Positions 1 through 14,818 of a stretch of 64,000 bases of DNA are shown here, in pieces. The DNA is from Anaeromyces robustus. Taxonomy: Eukaryota; Neocallimastigomycota; Neocallimastigomycetes; Neocallimastigales; Neocallimastigaceae. The stretch lies in contig MCFG01000010.1 of NCBI GenBank assembly GCA_002104895.1, positions 167,501-231,500 of the forward strand, in the 5' to 3' direction. The position numbers and the translations under genes were made by a program. Position 1 is the first letter of the stretch. Every line of letters begins with the position of its first letter. The notes beneath the pieces were generated by a model, which saw nothing but the letters and a program-made list of their open reading frames with translations, did not search any database and had not been told where the DNA came from.

Positions 1-889
1 CAATATTGATATTAATATCAAATTGCATTAATATGAAATAATAAATAATTTTCATTATTAGTTTAATATATATAATATAAAAATAAATAAATGACGGTAA
101 ATACTAGTAATAATTTATTTAATTTAATGCATAAAAAATAATTAACAAGTCATTAATAAGTAATAATGTTATTATAGATAGTAGATAGTGATATATTTTA
201 TCTGGAATATCCATAATTTCATGATCATGATTTTACAAATGAACATCTCTAATTATCATCTTTATATAAATAAAAGTTCAATAAATATAAGTAAATTCAA
301 TTAATTATAATTCTTGCTTTACTACTAAAAGAGTTTGGGTTATAAAACAAATTTTTTTTTAACAAAAATGATTTATATTGTAGATTATCAATCCATTAAT
401 GAATCATTAATTATTTTAAATAAATCATCATTATCATTATATATTAAATTTATTAATTATTTATTATTAATTATTTATTAATTATTTATTAATTAATTAT
501 TTATTTATATTTACATCAGTTATTAATTTTGTACCACTCATCATAAATAATAAATGCTAAAGTAAATATAATATGAAAGTACAAGTAAGCATTTGAGGGA
601 ATATTTTATTTATATATTCTTCAAATAAATTAAATAAATAAATAAATAATAAATAATAAATAAATAAATAATAAATAAATAAATTTTATATTATTAAATA
701 AATGAATGAATTAATGAATGAATTAATGAATAAATCAATAAATTTTATATTATGAAGTAAATAAATAATATAATTATAATTATAATTATAAATTGTATTA
801 CCATTTTCAATTATTATAATTTGATCCATCTCAATAAATAATTAAACCAATAAATCAATATTTAATTAAATAAAGAATTATATTAAACC

Positions 890-891
890 AA

Positions 892-966
<75 letters not shown>

Positions 967-967
967 A
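890..967. repeat. AAAT tetranucleotide microsatellite
   Basis: About 19 nearly perfect copies of AAAT/AATA lie between short imperfect stretches of the same unit. The same unit forms two much longer arrays elsewhere in the window. Confidence 0.9.
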
Positions 968-1143
968 AAATATTTTTTATTTTTTATTATATTATATATT
1001 ATATATTTTATATAGTTTTAGTATTTACATATATTATATTATAGTTATAATATATAAATATATTGATTATTTATATAATTATTATTTATTAATTATTATT
1101 TATTATTTATTAAAAAAATAAATTCTTTAAATATTTTAATTTT

Positions 1144-1179
<36 letters not shown>

Positions 1180-2450
1180 TACAATTTATACAACCAAATT
1201 TGGAAAGTTGGAAGGCTTTCCTTTTTACTTTTTTTTTATTATTTTATTATTTTTATAAACGTTTTTTTATTTATTTATTTTTTATTTATTTTTTATTTTG
1301 TATTTATTTATTTAATTAATGGAGTATATAAAATTAACCATATAAATATAATATATTATAAAATAAACTTAAAATAAATTGTATTATACAAAATATTATA
1401 CAAAATATTATATATTTTAATTAATAGGAATATATAATGTCAAAAATAAATAATAGAAATAATAAATGAATATAAAAACAAAAATGGTGTAAAATGTAAA
1501 AATGTTTATTTAATTAATTATTATTTTAATATTTTAATATTTAATATTTAATATTTATTATATATAAATTAATTATTAATATTAAATTAAAAAATAGATC
1601 AAATTAATATATTATATATATATTTATATATATTTATATATATTAATGTATATTTGTATATATTTATATATATTTGTATATATTAATGTATATAATATAT
1701 TCTATTAAAGTACATATTACAATATAAATATTACAATATAATTAAAAACTCTAAAATTTAAAAAACTATAATTAAAGTAACCTAAGAAAAAAAAATATAA
1801 AAAAAAATTAAAAAAATAAATTTTTTTTTAAAATTCTAATTTTTATTATAAAAAAAGTTTGGTACTTTTTGTTATTTTTAATTTGGGGTGTAGGATAAAT
1901 GAAAAGTAAAAAAAAAAAAAAAAAAAAGAAAAGATTAATGCTTTATTATTAAGAAAAAAAAAAAAAAAGAAAAAAAAGAAAAGAATGAAAGAATTTAAAT
2001 ATAATAAATATAATAAATATAAAAAAATTAATAAAAAAAATATATATAACATAAAGTTAATAATTATTTTTTTTTGTTATTTTATTTATATTTTAACATT
2101 TATTAATTATAAAATATTCTTGAATACCAAATAAAATAATAATATTAGTATGATATTATGATTATATTATATTATATAAATGATTATATTATATAAATAA
2201 TTATGATATTTATAAATATGTATTTATAATTATTTGTAGTTATAATTATTATATAATTATTATTATCTTTTTGTTATATTATTCTTTTATATTATGAATT
2301 ATTCAATATATTTATTATTAATATTAATATATATAAATATATTTTTACCAAAAAGATTTAATATAAAAAAAAAACTCAATAAGTAAAAAAAAAATACTTT
2401 AAATACTTTAAATAAATAAAAAAGATAAAAAAAAAAATTTTTTTTTTATT

Positions 2451-2480
2451 GATTTTGATTTTGATTTTGATTTTGATTTT
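2451..2480. repeat. GATTTT hexanucleotide repeat
   Basis: Five tandem copies of GATTTT in intergenic DNA. Confidence 0.85.
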
Positions 2481-4204
2481 ATGAATGAATCATCCTTTAA
2501 AAGAAAAATAAAAAATTCCTATTAGAATATGATTGTATAATAAATAATATAAATAATTATACTTAATAATAAATTATATTTTATAATTATATAAAATTTA
2601 TTAGGTTTTCATGATTTTATGATTTTATGATTTAATATCACAAATTGTAATTTCTTTTTTTTTTTTTTAAAAGCTAAGTCAAGTATTTAATATCTCCCTT
2701 TTTTTTATTTTATGATTTTTATGATTTTATGATTTATTAAAATAAATTAAAAAAAATGGCTAATTCGTTTTAATATAAAATATAATATAATATAAAATAT
2801 AAAATAATATAAAATAATATAAAATAAAAATTGTTACGCTTTTTTTATTATTATTATAGAAGAAATATAGAAAATAAGTTTTTTTTTTTAATTTAAATTG
2901 ACTAATAATATCATCAAATAAAGAGAAAGAAATAAAGATAAAATTGTTTTTAATTATATAATTATTATTTATTTTTTATTTTATTTTTATTTTATTTTAT
3001 TTTTGGTTTTATTTATTTTATTTTTTTTAATAGTTGGTTTTTTTAGCCAACTTTTTTTTTTTTTTTTAACTGTATCAATAATGCACGTGATAATACAAGC
3101 CACCAATTTTAAATTAAAAAAGAAATTTTTTAAAAGGTAACCAATTAAAATTAATTCATTTAAATCTTTTCTATTAAAAATAAATAATAAATAAATAATA
3201 AATAATAAATAAATAATAAATAAATAATAATAAAAAAAAAAAGAATTTTAAGATTAATTTTTTTAATATTTAATATTTTATATTTAATTAGGAATAATAA
3301 ATAATAAATAATAATAATGAAATAATGCAATAATAATAAAAAAAAGGTTAATTAAAATTATCATGGTATTAAGATAAAAAAAGTGAAAAAGTTTTTTTTT
3401 TTTTTTTAAAAATGGTAAAATAGAATAATAAATAATAAATAATAAAAAAACAAAGTAAATTTTAATTATTAATATTTTATTTTATGAAAATTCAATGAAT
3501 TTTGAAAAAATTCTTTTTTTTTATTATATTCCTTATTGTATTATTAATTTTTTTACATGATGAATAATAAATAAATAATAATAAACAAATAATATTTTAT
3601 ATATTATTATATTATTATTATTTATTTATTATTTATTTATTTATTCATTAATTCATTTACTTATTATAGTTTTTTTTTTTTACTGATGGAAAAATTCCAA
3701 TAAAATAATAGTAATAAATTATATTAAATTATATTAAATGAAATTAAATTAAATACTTTATAATAAATACAAGATTAATAATTTATAACTATATTCTAAT
3801 ATATTATATTCCTATATTAAATCTATAATAAATACTTTAAATTCAAAAAATAATATTATTTAAAATTTATTCATACATTTTACATAATTTAGTTTATATA
3901 TTTTCATAAGTAAACTAATAAGCTAATAAGAAAACAAAAATATTTCAAAAAAATTGGTAGTAAATGTTAAATGTTAAAAATATTGGACTTTTTTTTAAAT
4001 ATTTAATAATAATAATAATAATAATAATGAAATTATATTTATTGTATAATTATAATTTTTTAATATTTTTTATTTGTTAATAAAGAGAAAGATACAAAAA
4101 ATAATAATAATTCAGAAAGAATAGAAAGAATAAACTATTAATATTGAATAATAATAGGTAATCCTATTATCTGGAATGACTAATAATAAATAATAATAAA
4201 ATAA

Positions 4205-4272
4205 TAATAAGTAATAAATAGAAATAATAAATAGAAATAATAAATAGAAATAATAAATAGAAATAATAAATA
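4205..4272. repeat. 13-bp minisatellite (AATAATAAATAGA)
   Basis: About five tandem copies of a 13-bp unit, recognisable by the single G in each unit. Confidence 0.75.
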
Positions 4273-6130
4273 ATAATATTGATTTTATATTATATTATAT
4301 AATATAATTAATATATTATATAAATAAATATATTTTTATTTTATTTTATTTAATATTTATTATTTATTATTTTATTTATTATTATTTATTATTTATTATT
4401 ATTATTTATTATTATTATTATATTATTTTTACTTTTTTTTTTTTTTACGTTGTATCTTAAATTAAAAATTAAAAACATTTCCATCTTTGTCAATTTTTTT
4501 TTTTCAAAAAAAAAAACTTTAATAAATAATAATGAATTTCCTTTATTTAATAATATATGTATTCTATATATTAAAGTATATTAAAATTAAGTTTAGAGAT
4601 TAAATTTATTTTTTGTGCTTTTTTATATAATGGAATACATTTCATTTATAAACAATGTAATATAATATATTCAATAATACTTTCATATATATTAATATAT
4701 ATCCATCAATATAATATTTATTATATATTAATATATTATTCTATTAAAATTTCCTATATTTATCATTAAATTAATTTTTTTAATTTGTAGACAAAAAAAA
4801 AACTTTTCATCATTAAATATAGAGTTAAGTTTAGTTTAGTTCATTCTAAATTAATTAATTAATTATTTATTTATTATTTAATATCCATTTAATATCTTTA
4901 TACAAATTATTTATTTATATAATATTTATTTATTTATTTATTATTTTCTATAGTTATTCTAAAATTATAATAGTAAAAAGGGAAGATTATTAAATAACAA
5001 AAAAAAAAAAAAAAAAAAAACTACCTAATATTAATTTCATTTTAGTTATTTTTTTATTTGGTATAAAAGGATGAGTAACATTTTAAATAATTCAATGAAT
5101 ATTATTATTATTATTATTATTAACTATTAATTCAATACGATTTATTAATTAATTAAAGTTTATTATTATGGATGGTGGTTTAACATTTTTTTTTTATTTT
5201 ATTTTATTTTTAAGTTATGTATATTTTTCTTTTTTTTTTTTTTTTTATGGTTATATGTTAAAAAAAAAAATTTAAATACCTAAATACATAAATACATAAA
5301 TAAAAAAAAGAAAAAAAGAATCAATTTTTATTTTATTCTTTATTTTTTATTTTTACCTTTTTTACCTTTTTTACTTCTTTACATGTATAAATTTATTTTA
5401 AATAAATAAATATTTTAATTTTTTAATTTTAATTTTTTTTTTACCATTATGGATAAAAGGCTGGTCAAAGTTTAAATTTTAATTTTAATTTTAATTTTAA
5501 TTTTATTTAATTTTATTTAATTATTTAATTATTTAATTATTTACTTATAAATGGATGTACATAAAACATCAACAACAACAATAACATCAACATCAACAAT
5601 AACAACATCAAAATCATAAACAAAAAAAAAAAAGAATTTTTTTTTTAAATTAATATAATATTTTGACAAAATTGATTATTATTATTTTTTTTTATTATTA
5701 TTAGAAGGTTTGGTAAAAGTAATTTTATTTTATTTCTATTTTATTTTTATTAACTAACTATTATATATAATATATAAAGTATAGCTTAGCCTTTTTTTTT
5801 TTTTTTTTTTAATATTATTGATATTAATATCATTAATAATTTTTAATTTTCATAAATACCAATATTAAATAATAAATAAAAAATAATACCAACCATTCGA
5901 TAATCTTTTAATAAAAAAAATATCAAATAAATCAAATTAATAAAAAAAAAATTTAATATTTTATTTTATTTTATTTTAATTTTTATTTAATATTATTTAT
6001 ATTTGTTTAGTTTTACACACATTTGATATATTCTTTTTTCTATTTTATTTTATTTTATTTTAATTTTATTTTAATTTTATTTTAATTTTTTTTTTAAAGT
6101 AACATTTAATTATTATTATAATTAATATTG

Positions 6131-6228
6131 GTAATTATCATTATCCTATTTTAATTATTCTATTTTATTATTAAGTATTGGTAATTATCATTATCCTATT
6201 TTAATTATTTTATTTTATTATTAAATAA
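6131..6228. repeat. 50-bp tandem duplication
   Basis: A 50-bp unit starting GTAATTATCATTATCC is repeated once directly (6131-6180, then from 6181), with one C/T difference and decay near the end. It looks like a recent local duplication in non-coding DNA. Confidence 0.85.
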
Positions 6229-8179
6229 GTATTTTATTATTAATTATTTTCTCTCTCTCTTTTTTTTTTTTATTTTTCTATTTAAATGATGATTTTATTT
6301 TTTATTTTTTATTTTTTTTATTTTTTATTTATTTTTTTTTTTGTTTCCTTGCCATTTTTTTCCCTATTTTTCATTTTCATTTTTCCATATTAAAAATTTT
6401 TTTTTTTTCATTTTTCATTTAACTTAAATAAGATAAAATTAAAATATTTTTATATTTATTATTATTTATTTATTATTATTGTTATTCATTTAATATATGC
6501 ACAGTTAAGTTTATGGATAAAAGTAGAAAAAAAAAAAAAAATGAGTTGAAGAATTTTTATTTTTAACATAAAAAAAAAAATTAATTTAAAAAATTATTCC
6601 ATAATGATTTATTTAAATATATAGTTAAATCCAATTTTATTTTTATTTTTAACATTTAAAATTTAAACATTTTAAACATTTTAATTATCATAAAAAAAAA
6701 AGAATTTTTTATTTTATTTTTATTCTTTATTTTTGGTTTTCATTTTATTTACTTTTGAATTCTGTATATTTTACTTAACTTTTTTTTTTTAATGACTAAG
6801 ATTCAATTTTTTTATTTTTATTTTATTTTACTTTATATTTATAACCATTCATTATAAATATTATTATTATTGTCATTCATTTTCATTGTCATTCTTATTA
6901 TTATTAAAAAAAAAAAAGTTACCATAATTTTTAATGTTATCAAAATTTTTTTAACATCGCTTGTTTTTCCTATTTTAATTAAAATACGAAAAAAAAGAGG
7001 ATCGTTCATTTTAATTTTTGTGTCAAAAAATAATTAAAAATAAAAATAAAAATAAAAAAGTTTATATTGATGATTTAATGTTAAATAAAAATAATAAATA
7101 TAATTATTAATTATATAATAGATATAATACAATATAAATAGAAAATAGAATATAAATATAAATATATAATAATAATTATATAATAATTATATAGTAATTA
7201 TATAGTAATAATAGTTACATAATAATTTATTATTTATTATTTATTATTTATTATTTATTATTTATTATTATATTTACTTTAGTATAATTAATTAATAACC
7301 AAATGAATAAACCATTAATAATCATTAATAATCATTATTAATAACCATCTTTATATTTATATTTATTATTATATTTATATTTATTATTATATATTTATTT
7401 ATTTATATTTATATTTGTATATATAAACATTTTGTATTAAAAATATAATAAAATATTTTTTGGAAATAATTATATTTATATTTATTCATATACACAATAA
7501 CCTATAATATAATATAATATAATAGCCATAAAATGAATAGTCAATAATATATATTAAAATATATTGTATCATTAAATATATTCTATAAGTATGGTATATT
7601 TAAATATATTGAAAATATATTTATAAATTATAAACAAAATATATTATTTTATACATTTCAATATAGAATTATTTAATTATGATGATAAAATGTTGATATA
7701 TAAATATATAACTATTTATTAATTAATTATTTAATTATTAGTATAATTATATGAGTATTCGTATTTAATACTTTTTATTATATTATATTATTTATTGTAT
7801 TATATTATGTTATTATGTAATATTATATTATATATATTAGAACATTTATTATTATTTATTATTATTTATTTATTTATATATTAATGTTTATCTATCTATT
7901 TGTATTGTATTATTTTACAACTTTATTATTATAGTATATTCTTTTATATTAATTATATATTCCTGTATATAATATTTATACTATTTATATTAAAATATTT
8001 ATTAAAAAAATTTACTTGGTTTTTTTTATTATTAAGAAAAAATAAAAAAAAAATGTAAATTAAAATAAAAAAAAAATTTTTTTTTATTTACACATTTTAA
8101 TATATTAGTATATATTAAAATTATATAAACCTTATTTAATAATATTTTATTTATGATATTTTTTATATATCATTTAATA

Positions 8180-8232
8180 TATTCATATTCATATTCATAT
8201 TCATATTCATATTCATATTCATATTCATATTA
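8180..8232. repeat. TTCATA hexanucleotide repeat
   Basis: About eight tandem copies of ATTCAT/TTCATA. Confidence 0.9.
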
Positions 8233-10073
8233 ATATTTTTAAACATGTTTAAAATATATAAAAAAAAATTTTTTTATTATTTTTTTTATTTTTGTTGTAA
8301 TCTATAGAATAAAATAAATTTAATATATTTACATATATTATAATAAATTATCAATATATTGAAATATATCGTTTTTTTTTATTTCGTTTTTTTTTTTTTA
8401 AGCATCATCCATGTCTAAATAAATTAAATTATATATTGAAATCAATTGATTCATATAAAAAATATATGTATTAATATATTAATAAAGTATATTAAAATGT
8501 ATACAATATATTAAAAAAAAAAGTTAATGGACGATGGACTTTTTAGAATAAAATAAATACCATATAAAATAAAATAAAATAATAAAAAACATACACAAAA
8601 TATAGAAATATAAAAAAATTATATAAAAATTCATATAAAAATTATATATTAATGTATATTATAATATATAATATAATATAATATAATAAATTTAATATAA
8701 TATATATACTAACTTTAAATTAAATAATTAAATAAGTAAATAAATAATATATAAAAATAAAATAAAAAAAAAAAACAAAAAAAAAATATTTATAAAAAAA
8801 AATAGAAATAGAAATAGAAATAATATAAATATCATATGTAATATAAAAATTATATAATATAAAAATAATAAATTATATATAAAAAAAATAATATATAAAG
8901 ATAATAAAATTTGTCTAAATTTTTTTTTTTTTTTTTTTTTACACTATTTTTATTATATTATTTCTCTATAAAAGAAAAAACGATTTATTTAGTTTTATAA
9001 TTTAATAACTATTTATTAATAGATAATAGATAAAAAAATAATAACAATAATAACAACACCAACAAACTTTATATTACTTTTAATAAGAAGATTTTACTAT
9101 TCTTTTTTTTTTTTTAGAAAAATTATTTTTATATATACAGTAAAATAGAGAAAAAAAAATTATTATAAAACAATTTATAATTATTTTATATGTTATCTTT
9201 CATAGCTTAATTTTTTATTCATATTTTATTTGTTAATTATTAAACTATATGTAAAAAAAAATTACAGTTAGCCTTTTTTTTCATTTTCTTATTTTATTAA
9301 CTTTTAAATTAAAAAACAACAACAAATAATAAATTATTTTTTTTTTAGAAATATAAAATTATATATTTTATTAAAAAAGTAATTTATTTTAATTCATTTC
9401 AAATTCAATTCATGTATATGAAAATTAAACAATATTTTTAAAAATTATCATTATTAAGAGATTTAAATAGAATAAAATGAAATATAGTTATTTTTTATAA
9501 TTAATATACAAATAAATCGACTTTTTTTTTTTATTTTAGACATAATAGCATATTTTATTTTCATCATTAATAGATCTATATTTATATACTATTTATAAGT
9601 CATTATCATAATATTCTTTTCAAATATTAATTTAATAATTAAACAGAATTTTTTTAACATTTTTAGAAAATAAAATTAAAATAATATCAGATATCGGATA
9701 TATTAGCAATATATTTAATTTATCTTACTATAGTTAACCTCATAATATTCAATAAAATATTTTACATTAAAAAAAAATCATCATTATTATTTTATAAAAA
9801 AAATTTATATATAACTATAATTTTATCAAATTTTTATTTTTAATATCTAAAACCATTAAAAATAACACACAACACACATATCATATATTATTGTAAGTTT
9901 TTATTCAAATATATTCAAATATAGTATAGAATAATAAAAAAAAGATATAGTAAAATAAAAAAAAAGTATATAAAGTTATAATAGAGATAATAATATCTAT
10001 TTATAAATATTTAAATAATATATTATATTATATCTAAAAGAACCTAGATTTTTAAATTTTCTTATTTGTAAAA

Positions 10074-13068
10074 ATGATTTCTGTTCAAAACTCCAAGGTA
10101 AAAATATAAAAAAAATATAAAATATAATATTTAATAATAGATAATAGATATATTTATTATATTAAGAAAGAATATATACTAAATTTTTTTTATTTTTTGA
10201 AATATATTTAAATGTATATATATATTTTTTTTAAAAAATATATAGATTCACAACACTGACCCAGAATACAAGGCCTTTGGTATTTACATCATTAACATAT
10301 CTCCAAATTTATTAACCAAGGACTTGATTGCTGGTATGCAAAAATTCGGTAAAATCAGTAGTGCTGCTATTTATGGTAAGTTTTACTTTTTATTTTAAAA
10401 TATTTAAAAAAGAAAAGAAAAAAGAAAAAAATAAAATAATTATTTAAATGGCTAATGTTATATATAAAACAAGTTTTGACAACGGTTTATTTTTTTTAAT
10501 ACAAAATAAAATAAAATAAAAATGAAATGGAATAAAAAAAAAGGCTTATTTTTTATTTTATTTTATTAAACATTTTTTTTATCACAAAAATTTAATATAA
10601 ATTTTAATTTGTATATAATCTTATTTTATATAAATTTCAAAAAAAAAAATTTTTTTTTATTTATAAATAAATAAGCCATCCATTTTATTTTTATTAATTT
10701 GTTTTATATATAATTATAGTGTTTATAATATTAATGTAAATAACTTGAAACAAAAAACAAGTGTACATAACAATATTATAATATTATAATTAAATAATAA
10801 AATAATAAAATAAAAATAATATAATATAATTATAATTATATCATTAATATTAATAATAAAAAATAACAAAATTATTTTATTTTATTTTATTTATTATTTA
10901 TTAATTATTCATTAGGTGGTGATAACTACAAGTATTATTATGGATATGTTGATTTTGCTGAAAAGGGATGTGCTAAAAAATGTATGGATCAATTAATGAG
11001 CTCTGATGAAGAAATGAACTTTTTAAGTGCTGGTCAAGAAAAATCACTTCGTACCTTTTTAAGATATAAATGGAAAACTACTGAAGATAATCCAGAATTA
11101 AGTGGTATTGTAACTCGTGAATATAATTCTGTACCACAAAATAATAATTATAATCCTTCCTCTACTACTATTCCTTCTACTACACCAAATGTTATGGCTC
11201 CACCTTACATTCCAAATAGTTATAATAATCATGGTCTTTCTAACAGACGTAGTGGTAATTTAAATCTTGAAAATCCAAATTTAGTCGCTTCAAATAATAA
11301 AACTATGAATGATTATGGTCGTAATCAAGGTAATGCTGGCATGACTCCTGTTTATTATCCTATGTCTAATCAAACTAATGGTAATGCTAATGGTCTTGCT
11401 AATCCTACTACTAATCCACCAATTGGAGGTATGATGAATATGGGTATGAATATGAATATGAATATGGGTATGGATATGAGTATGGGTATGGGTATGAATA
11501 ATGCTGTTGGTGTTGCCGGTGCTAATCCAAAGATGGGTTATAATAATACTAAATATGCTGCTAATTGGCAAAATAATACTGGTAGAGTTAATGCTGGTAG
11601 AGGTCGTGGTCGTGGTGGTCTTTCTCATCGTGCTTCTAATCGTAGTATTCATGGTACTCGTAGTTATCAAGCTAATTCTAATGCTGCTTATCAAACTACT
11701 ATGGGTATGGAAACTCCATCTACTCCATCCTCGGTCTCCTCCTCTAAAGGTATGAATGCTTCTGCTAAAGAATTTGTTATGCCAAAAAAGGATAATCATC
11801 GTATTTCTATTGATAATTTCTATACTTATCATGGTGGTCATGATACTTCAAGTGATTCTACTTCTTATCTTAAAGAGGATGAAACCAATACTACTTCAAA
11901 TAGTAAAAATACCAATGCCAATACTAATACTAATGCTAATGGTACAAATACTACTACTAATAGTACTAATACTAATAATGAAGAAAAAGAAAAGGAAAAG
12001 GAAAATAATGGTGAAATTATTCATGGTGAAGAAGATACTATTGTTGAAAAACAAAGTCAAGATGGTAGTGTAAAAGGTGATAATAATGATGTTAATGATG
12101 CTACAGAAACCGCTTCTAATGCTAATGAAAGTGAACCAAGTACTTCTGCCACTATGACCAATCATGAAATTAATCCAACTTCAGAAGATATTATTTCTTC
12201 CCTTGAACAAAATAATGAAACCACAACTAAATGGGGTGATATGAAAGATTCTTCTACTCTTCCACCATTAAATATTCCATATATATCTAATACTACTACT
12301 ACAACAACAACAGCAACAACTAATACTACTCCTTCTAATACTACAACTAATACTGAAAATAATAATAATAATAATAATAATAGTAATAATAAAGAACATC
12401 ATTTCAATTCCAAAAGTTCAAAAAGTAATTTAAATGGTAATTCTTCTTCAGATGAAGAAGAAGGTCCACTTCCAGAATTTGTTAGTAAACCACTTACTCG
12501 TACTAAACTTAATATTTCTAGAATTCCACCAGGTATGACTTATGATCAACTTTATTCTCTTTTCTTTGAACATGGAAAAATTATTGATATGATTATTAAA
12601 CCAGCTAAAATTGGTACCGTTGCTTTCCTTGAATATTCTAATCCAAGTGAAGCTATGGAAGCTGTTAGAGAATTAGATGATGCTTATGCTGTTGATGAAG
12701 CTACTCCTATTAATCAAATTCCACAAAATTTAGATTCTTTATGTGTAGATTATGCTTATAGTGATGGTATTACTCGTCATCATCGTCAAGGCGTAACTCC
12801 AATCTTTATTAAAGGTTTACCAAGTAATATGAAACGTGGTGATTTAAAAATTATTTGTGTAGAATTTGGAGATTTAGCTAAAACAAGATTATCCAAAATT
12901 GATAGTAATCATGGTATTAAATGTTCTGCTACTATTGAATATGTACGTAAAGATTCTACTCGTTTAGCTTTAGCTTATTTAGGAGATTTATTCCATAGTT
13001 ATGGTTATCATACTGTTAAAGTTGAAAAGTATAATACTAATAGAAATTCTTACAAACCACATCCATAG
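10074..13068 (+). CDS. Three-RRM RNA-binding protein, Asn/Gly/Met-rich
   Basis: Three exons: 10074-10097, 10246-10375, 10916-13068, with donors GTAAAA and GTAAGT and acceptors TAG, giving 768 aa ending in TAG. The start is the ATG after an A-run; the first exon encodes only MISVQNSK. RRM 1 spans about residues 14-75 and is cut by both introns. A low-complexity middle (about 100-570) has Met-Asn repeats, an RG patch (GRGRGRGG near 210 of exon 3) and Asn/Thr runs. RRM 2 is about 583-660 (TKLNISRIPPG at its first strand). RRM 3 is about 679-755 (TPIFIKGLPSN). This layout is typical of cytoplasmic mRNA-binding regulators that form condensates, but I cannot name an ortholog. RNA binding is well supported; target and role are unknown. 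Codon use is less extreme than in the surroundings, as expected of a real gene. Confidence 0.88.
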
Positions 13069-14438
13069 ATTAAAAATAAAAAATAACATAACATAAAACA
13101 AAACAAACCAACAAACATTTTAACTCCATAAATATATTTTTTAATATTTAATATTTAATATTTAATATTTAATATTATGTTAAGTATAATAGAAAACAAA
13201 ATCAAACCAAGCCAACAAAAAAAAAAGTTATAATTAAGAAAAAAAAAAAAAAAAAAAACACTTTTAATATAACTTTTAGTATATTATATTAATTTTATAA
13301 AAATTATTTAATTATTTAAGTTATATAGTTTCATAGAAACTATCGTATAAAAAAAAAAAAAGAAAAAGAAAAATGGAAAATATCTATAATTTATTTATTT
13401 TTATTATTCATATTATTATTATAATATTTTCCATTTTTCAATATATATTCTCATTTGAATAACTATATATTAATTAAGTATAAACACTTTTATCTATTTT
13501 AATATTTAATATTTAATAATTTCTTTTTTTTTTTTTTTTTTTCTTATTTTATAATTTTTTTTAAATATATATATTATTTCATTATTAATATATAAATAAT
13601 TTCACATTTAGCATAATTTATATTTTTTATATATAAACAAAAAAGTTTTATCTCATTTTTAGTTTATAAATATAATAACAGTTTTAACCCATTTAGATTT
13701 AATTATATATATAATTATATATAAATATAAATATAAAATTAAATATTTTTATCTTTAATAAATAAATACTTTTAATCTTAATCTTTTTGTTTTTATTTTT
13801 TTTTTTCGTTATTTTTATTTTTATTAAAAAAAAAAAAAAAAAAAAAAAAAGAGTAGAAAAAAAAGTATTTAAAATTTTTTTTATTTTTTTTTAAATAATA
13901 TTTCTTTTTTTAATCAATTTATTTTTTTATATCTCTATATATTAAAAAAACAAAACCACATAGATATAGTAAAGTAAAGTAAAGTAAAAAAAAAAAGTAA
14001 ATTTTATAATATTTTCTTTTTAAAGAAACAAAAGAAAATTATTTATATATATATTATTTATAATATTATATCTTATTCAACTTTTATATATAAAAAATCC
14101 TATTATATAATTATTTAATATATATATTTTTATATATATATAAACTAATAATAATAATAATAAATAATAATAATATTTTTTATTAATTAATAATTATTTA
14201 TTAATTAGAAGAAAATTTATTATAAACTGTTATTATTATTATTATTTCTTTTTTTTTATTTGTTATCTATCCTAATATAAATTATATATATATAAAATTT
14301 ATGTATAATCTTTTTTTTTATATTTCTTTTTTTCTTAATATGTTTTATAATAATAATAATAATAAAATAAAAAAAAAAAAAAAAAAAAAAATAAAAATTT
14401 AAAAAAAAAATTTATATATATAAAAAAAAAGAAGTGTG

Positions 14439-14471
<33 letters not shown>

Positions 14472-14667
14472 TTGGATATTTTGATTGATTATTTTGTTAT
14501 TTGTGTTATGTTCTGTTAATACTCTAGAGTATAAGTTTATAAATATGAAAAATATTATATATATTTTTAACCATAAAATATAAAATAATTTAACCATAAA
14601 ATATAAAATAGTTAATTAGGTATCGAATTTAAATTTAAACCTTTTTTTTTTTTTTTTTTTTTTTTTT
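13069..14667. other. A/T-rich intergenic region
   Basis: 3' flank of the RRM gene. It holds long A runs (13831-13850, 14371-14390, 14441-14468) and a T run (14641-14667). A short moderately mixed patch (14469-14530) has no reading frame I recognise; it may belong to the old retrotransposon just downstream, but I cannot show this. Confidence 0.6.
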
Positions 14668-14719
14668 AATCTTTTTTTTTTTATTAATGATAATTTTCAA
14701 TAATTGTGAAAAATCTCGG
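14668..14719 (+). pseudogene. Left remnant of a decayed non-LTR retrotransposon (RT domain)
   Basis: Upstream of the intact element, the frame at 14668-14700 reads NLFFFINDNF. This matches FNLFINDI of the intact element's RT, the segment just after its GVRQGCPLSP motif. The remnant then runs into the 12-bp target duplication and stops at the insertion. It continues at 19823 on the other side, so the intact element split an older one. Only about 50 bp can be recognised on this side; further upstream the sequence has turned into homopolymer DNA. Confidence 0.6.
14708..14719 (+). repeat. Target-site duplication, 5' copy (GAAAAATCTCGG)
   Basis: This 12-bp sequence recurs exactly at 19823-19834, directly after the poly(A) tail of the full-length element. 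That fixes both ends of the insertion. Confidence 0.93.
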
Positions 14720-14720
14720 A

Positions 14721-14818
14721 CCTCTTCTGAGGACCTGTACTTCCATTCATTTGGAATGCTCAGAAGAGGGTAAATGCCTGTCGATACATGGCGACGTTAA
14801 GGGCATTTTATGAAGTCT
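14721..14818 (+). promoter_or_regulatory. Two strong hairpins at the element's extreme 5' end
   Basis: Hairpin 1: 14721-14731 (CCTCTTCTGAG) pairs perfectly with 14759-14769 (CTCAGAAGAGG); inside it TTCCA (14741-14745) can pair with TGGAA (14752-14756). Hairpin 2: 14772-14778 (AAATGCC) pairs with 14812-14818 (GGCATTT), with an inner stem GTCG (14780-14783) and CGAC (14792-14795). In the deleted copy at 53719-54281 both hairpins are kept, and the inner stem changes from GTCG to GTTG, which still pairs through G-U. A role in promoter function, RNA processing or translation is plausible but not shown. Confidence 0.75.

Larger units (their letters stand above)
1..10073. other. Gene-free A/T-rich intergenic region
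   Basis: No reading frame here looks like a protein; the only open frames are Phe/Lys/Ile/Asn readings of homopolymers. The stretch consists of A and T runs, AAAT, AAT and AATAAAT repeats and short duplications, some listed separately. A few islands hold G and C: around 1196-1222 (inverted repeat GGAAAG/CTTTCC), 3032-3051 (AGTTGG/CCAACT) and a CACGTG near 3084. I see no tRNA or rRNA signature. A very small or intron-split gene could be missed by eye. Confidence 0.6.

Noticed and set aside
1202-1221. Hairpin GGAAAG/CTTTCC followed by a T run, and a similar one (AGTTGG/CCAACT) at 3032-3051
   Set aside because: They look like bacterial terminators, but the DNA is nuclear eukaryotic and no gene ends nearby; six-bp stems are expected by chance in 10 kb.
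1846-2052. Phe/Leu-rich open frame, and similar frames at 14412-14597, 19599-19967, 20621-21175, 21265-21723, 26782-27043, 49740-49949, 61554-61844 and 62876-63127
   Set aside because: They are readings of A/T homopolymers and simple repeats, with no balanced amino-acid use, no conserved motif and often open on both strands at once.
11290-12165. Open frames antisense to or overlapping the RRM gene
   Set aside because: Ile/Thr/Ser-rich or Leu/Val-rich mirror frames of the repetitive coding strand; the RRM frame has clear domains.
14727-14733. CTGAGGA, which fits the hammerhead core CUGANGA
   Set aside because: No GAAA partner strand follows the next stem, and the bases are already part of a perfect 11-bp stem.
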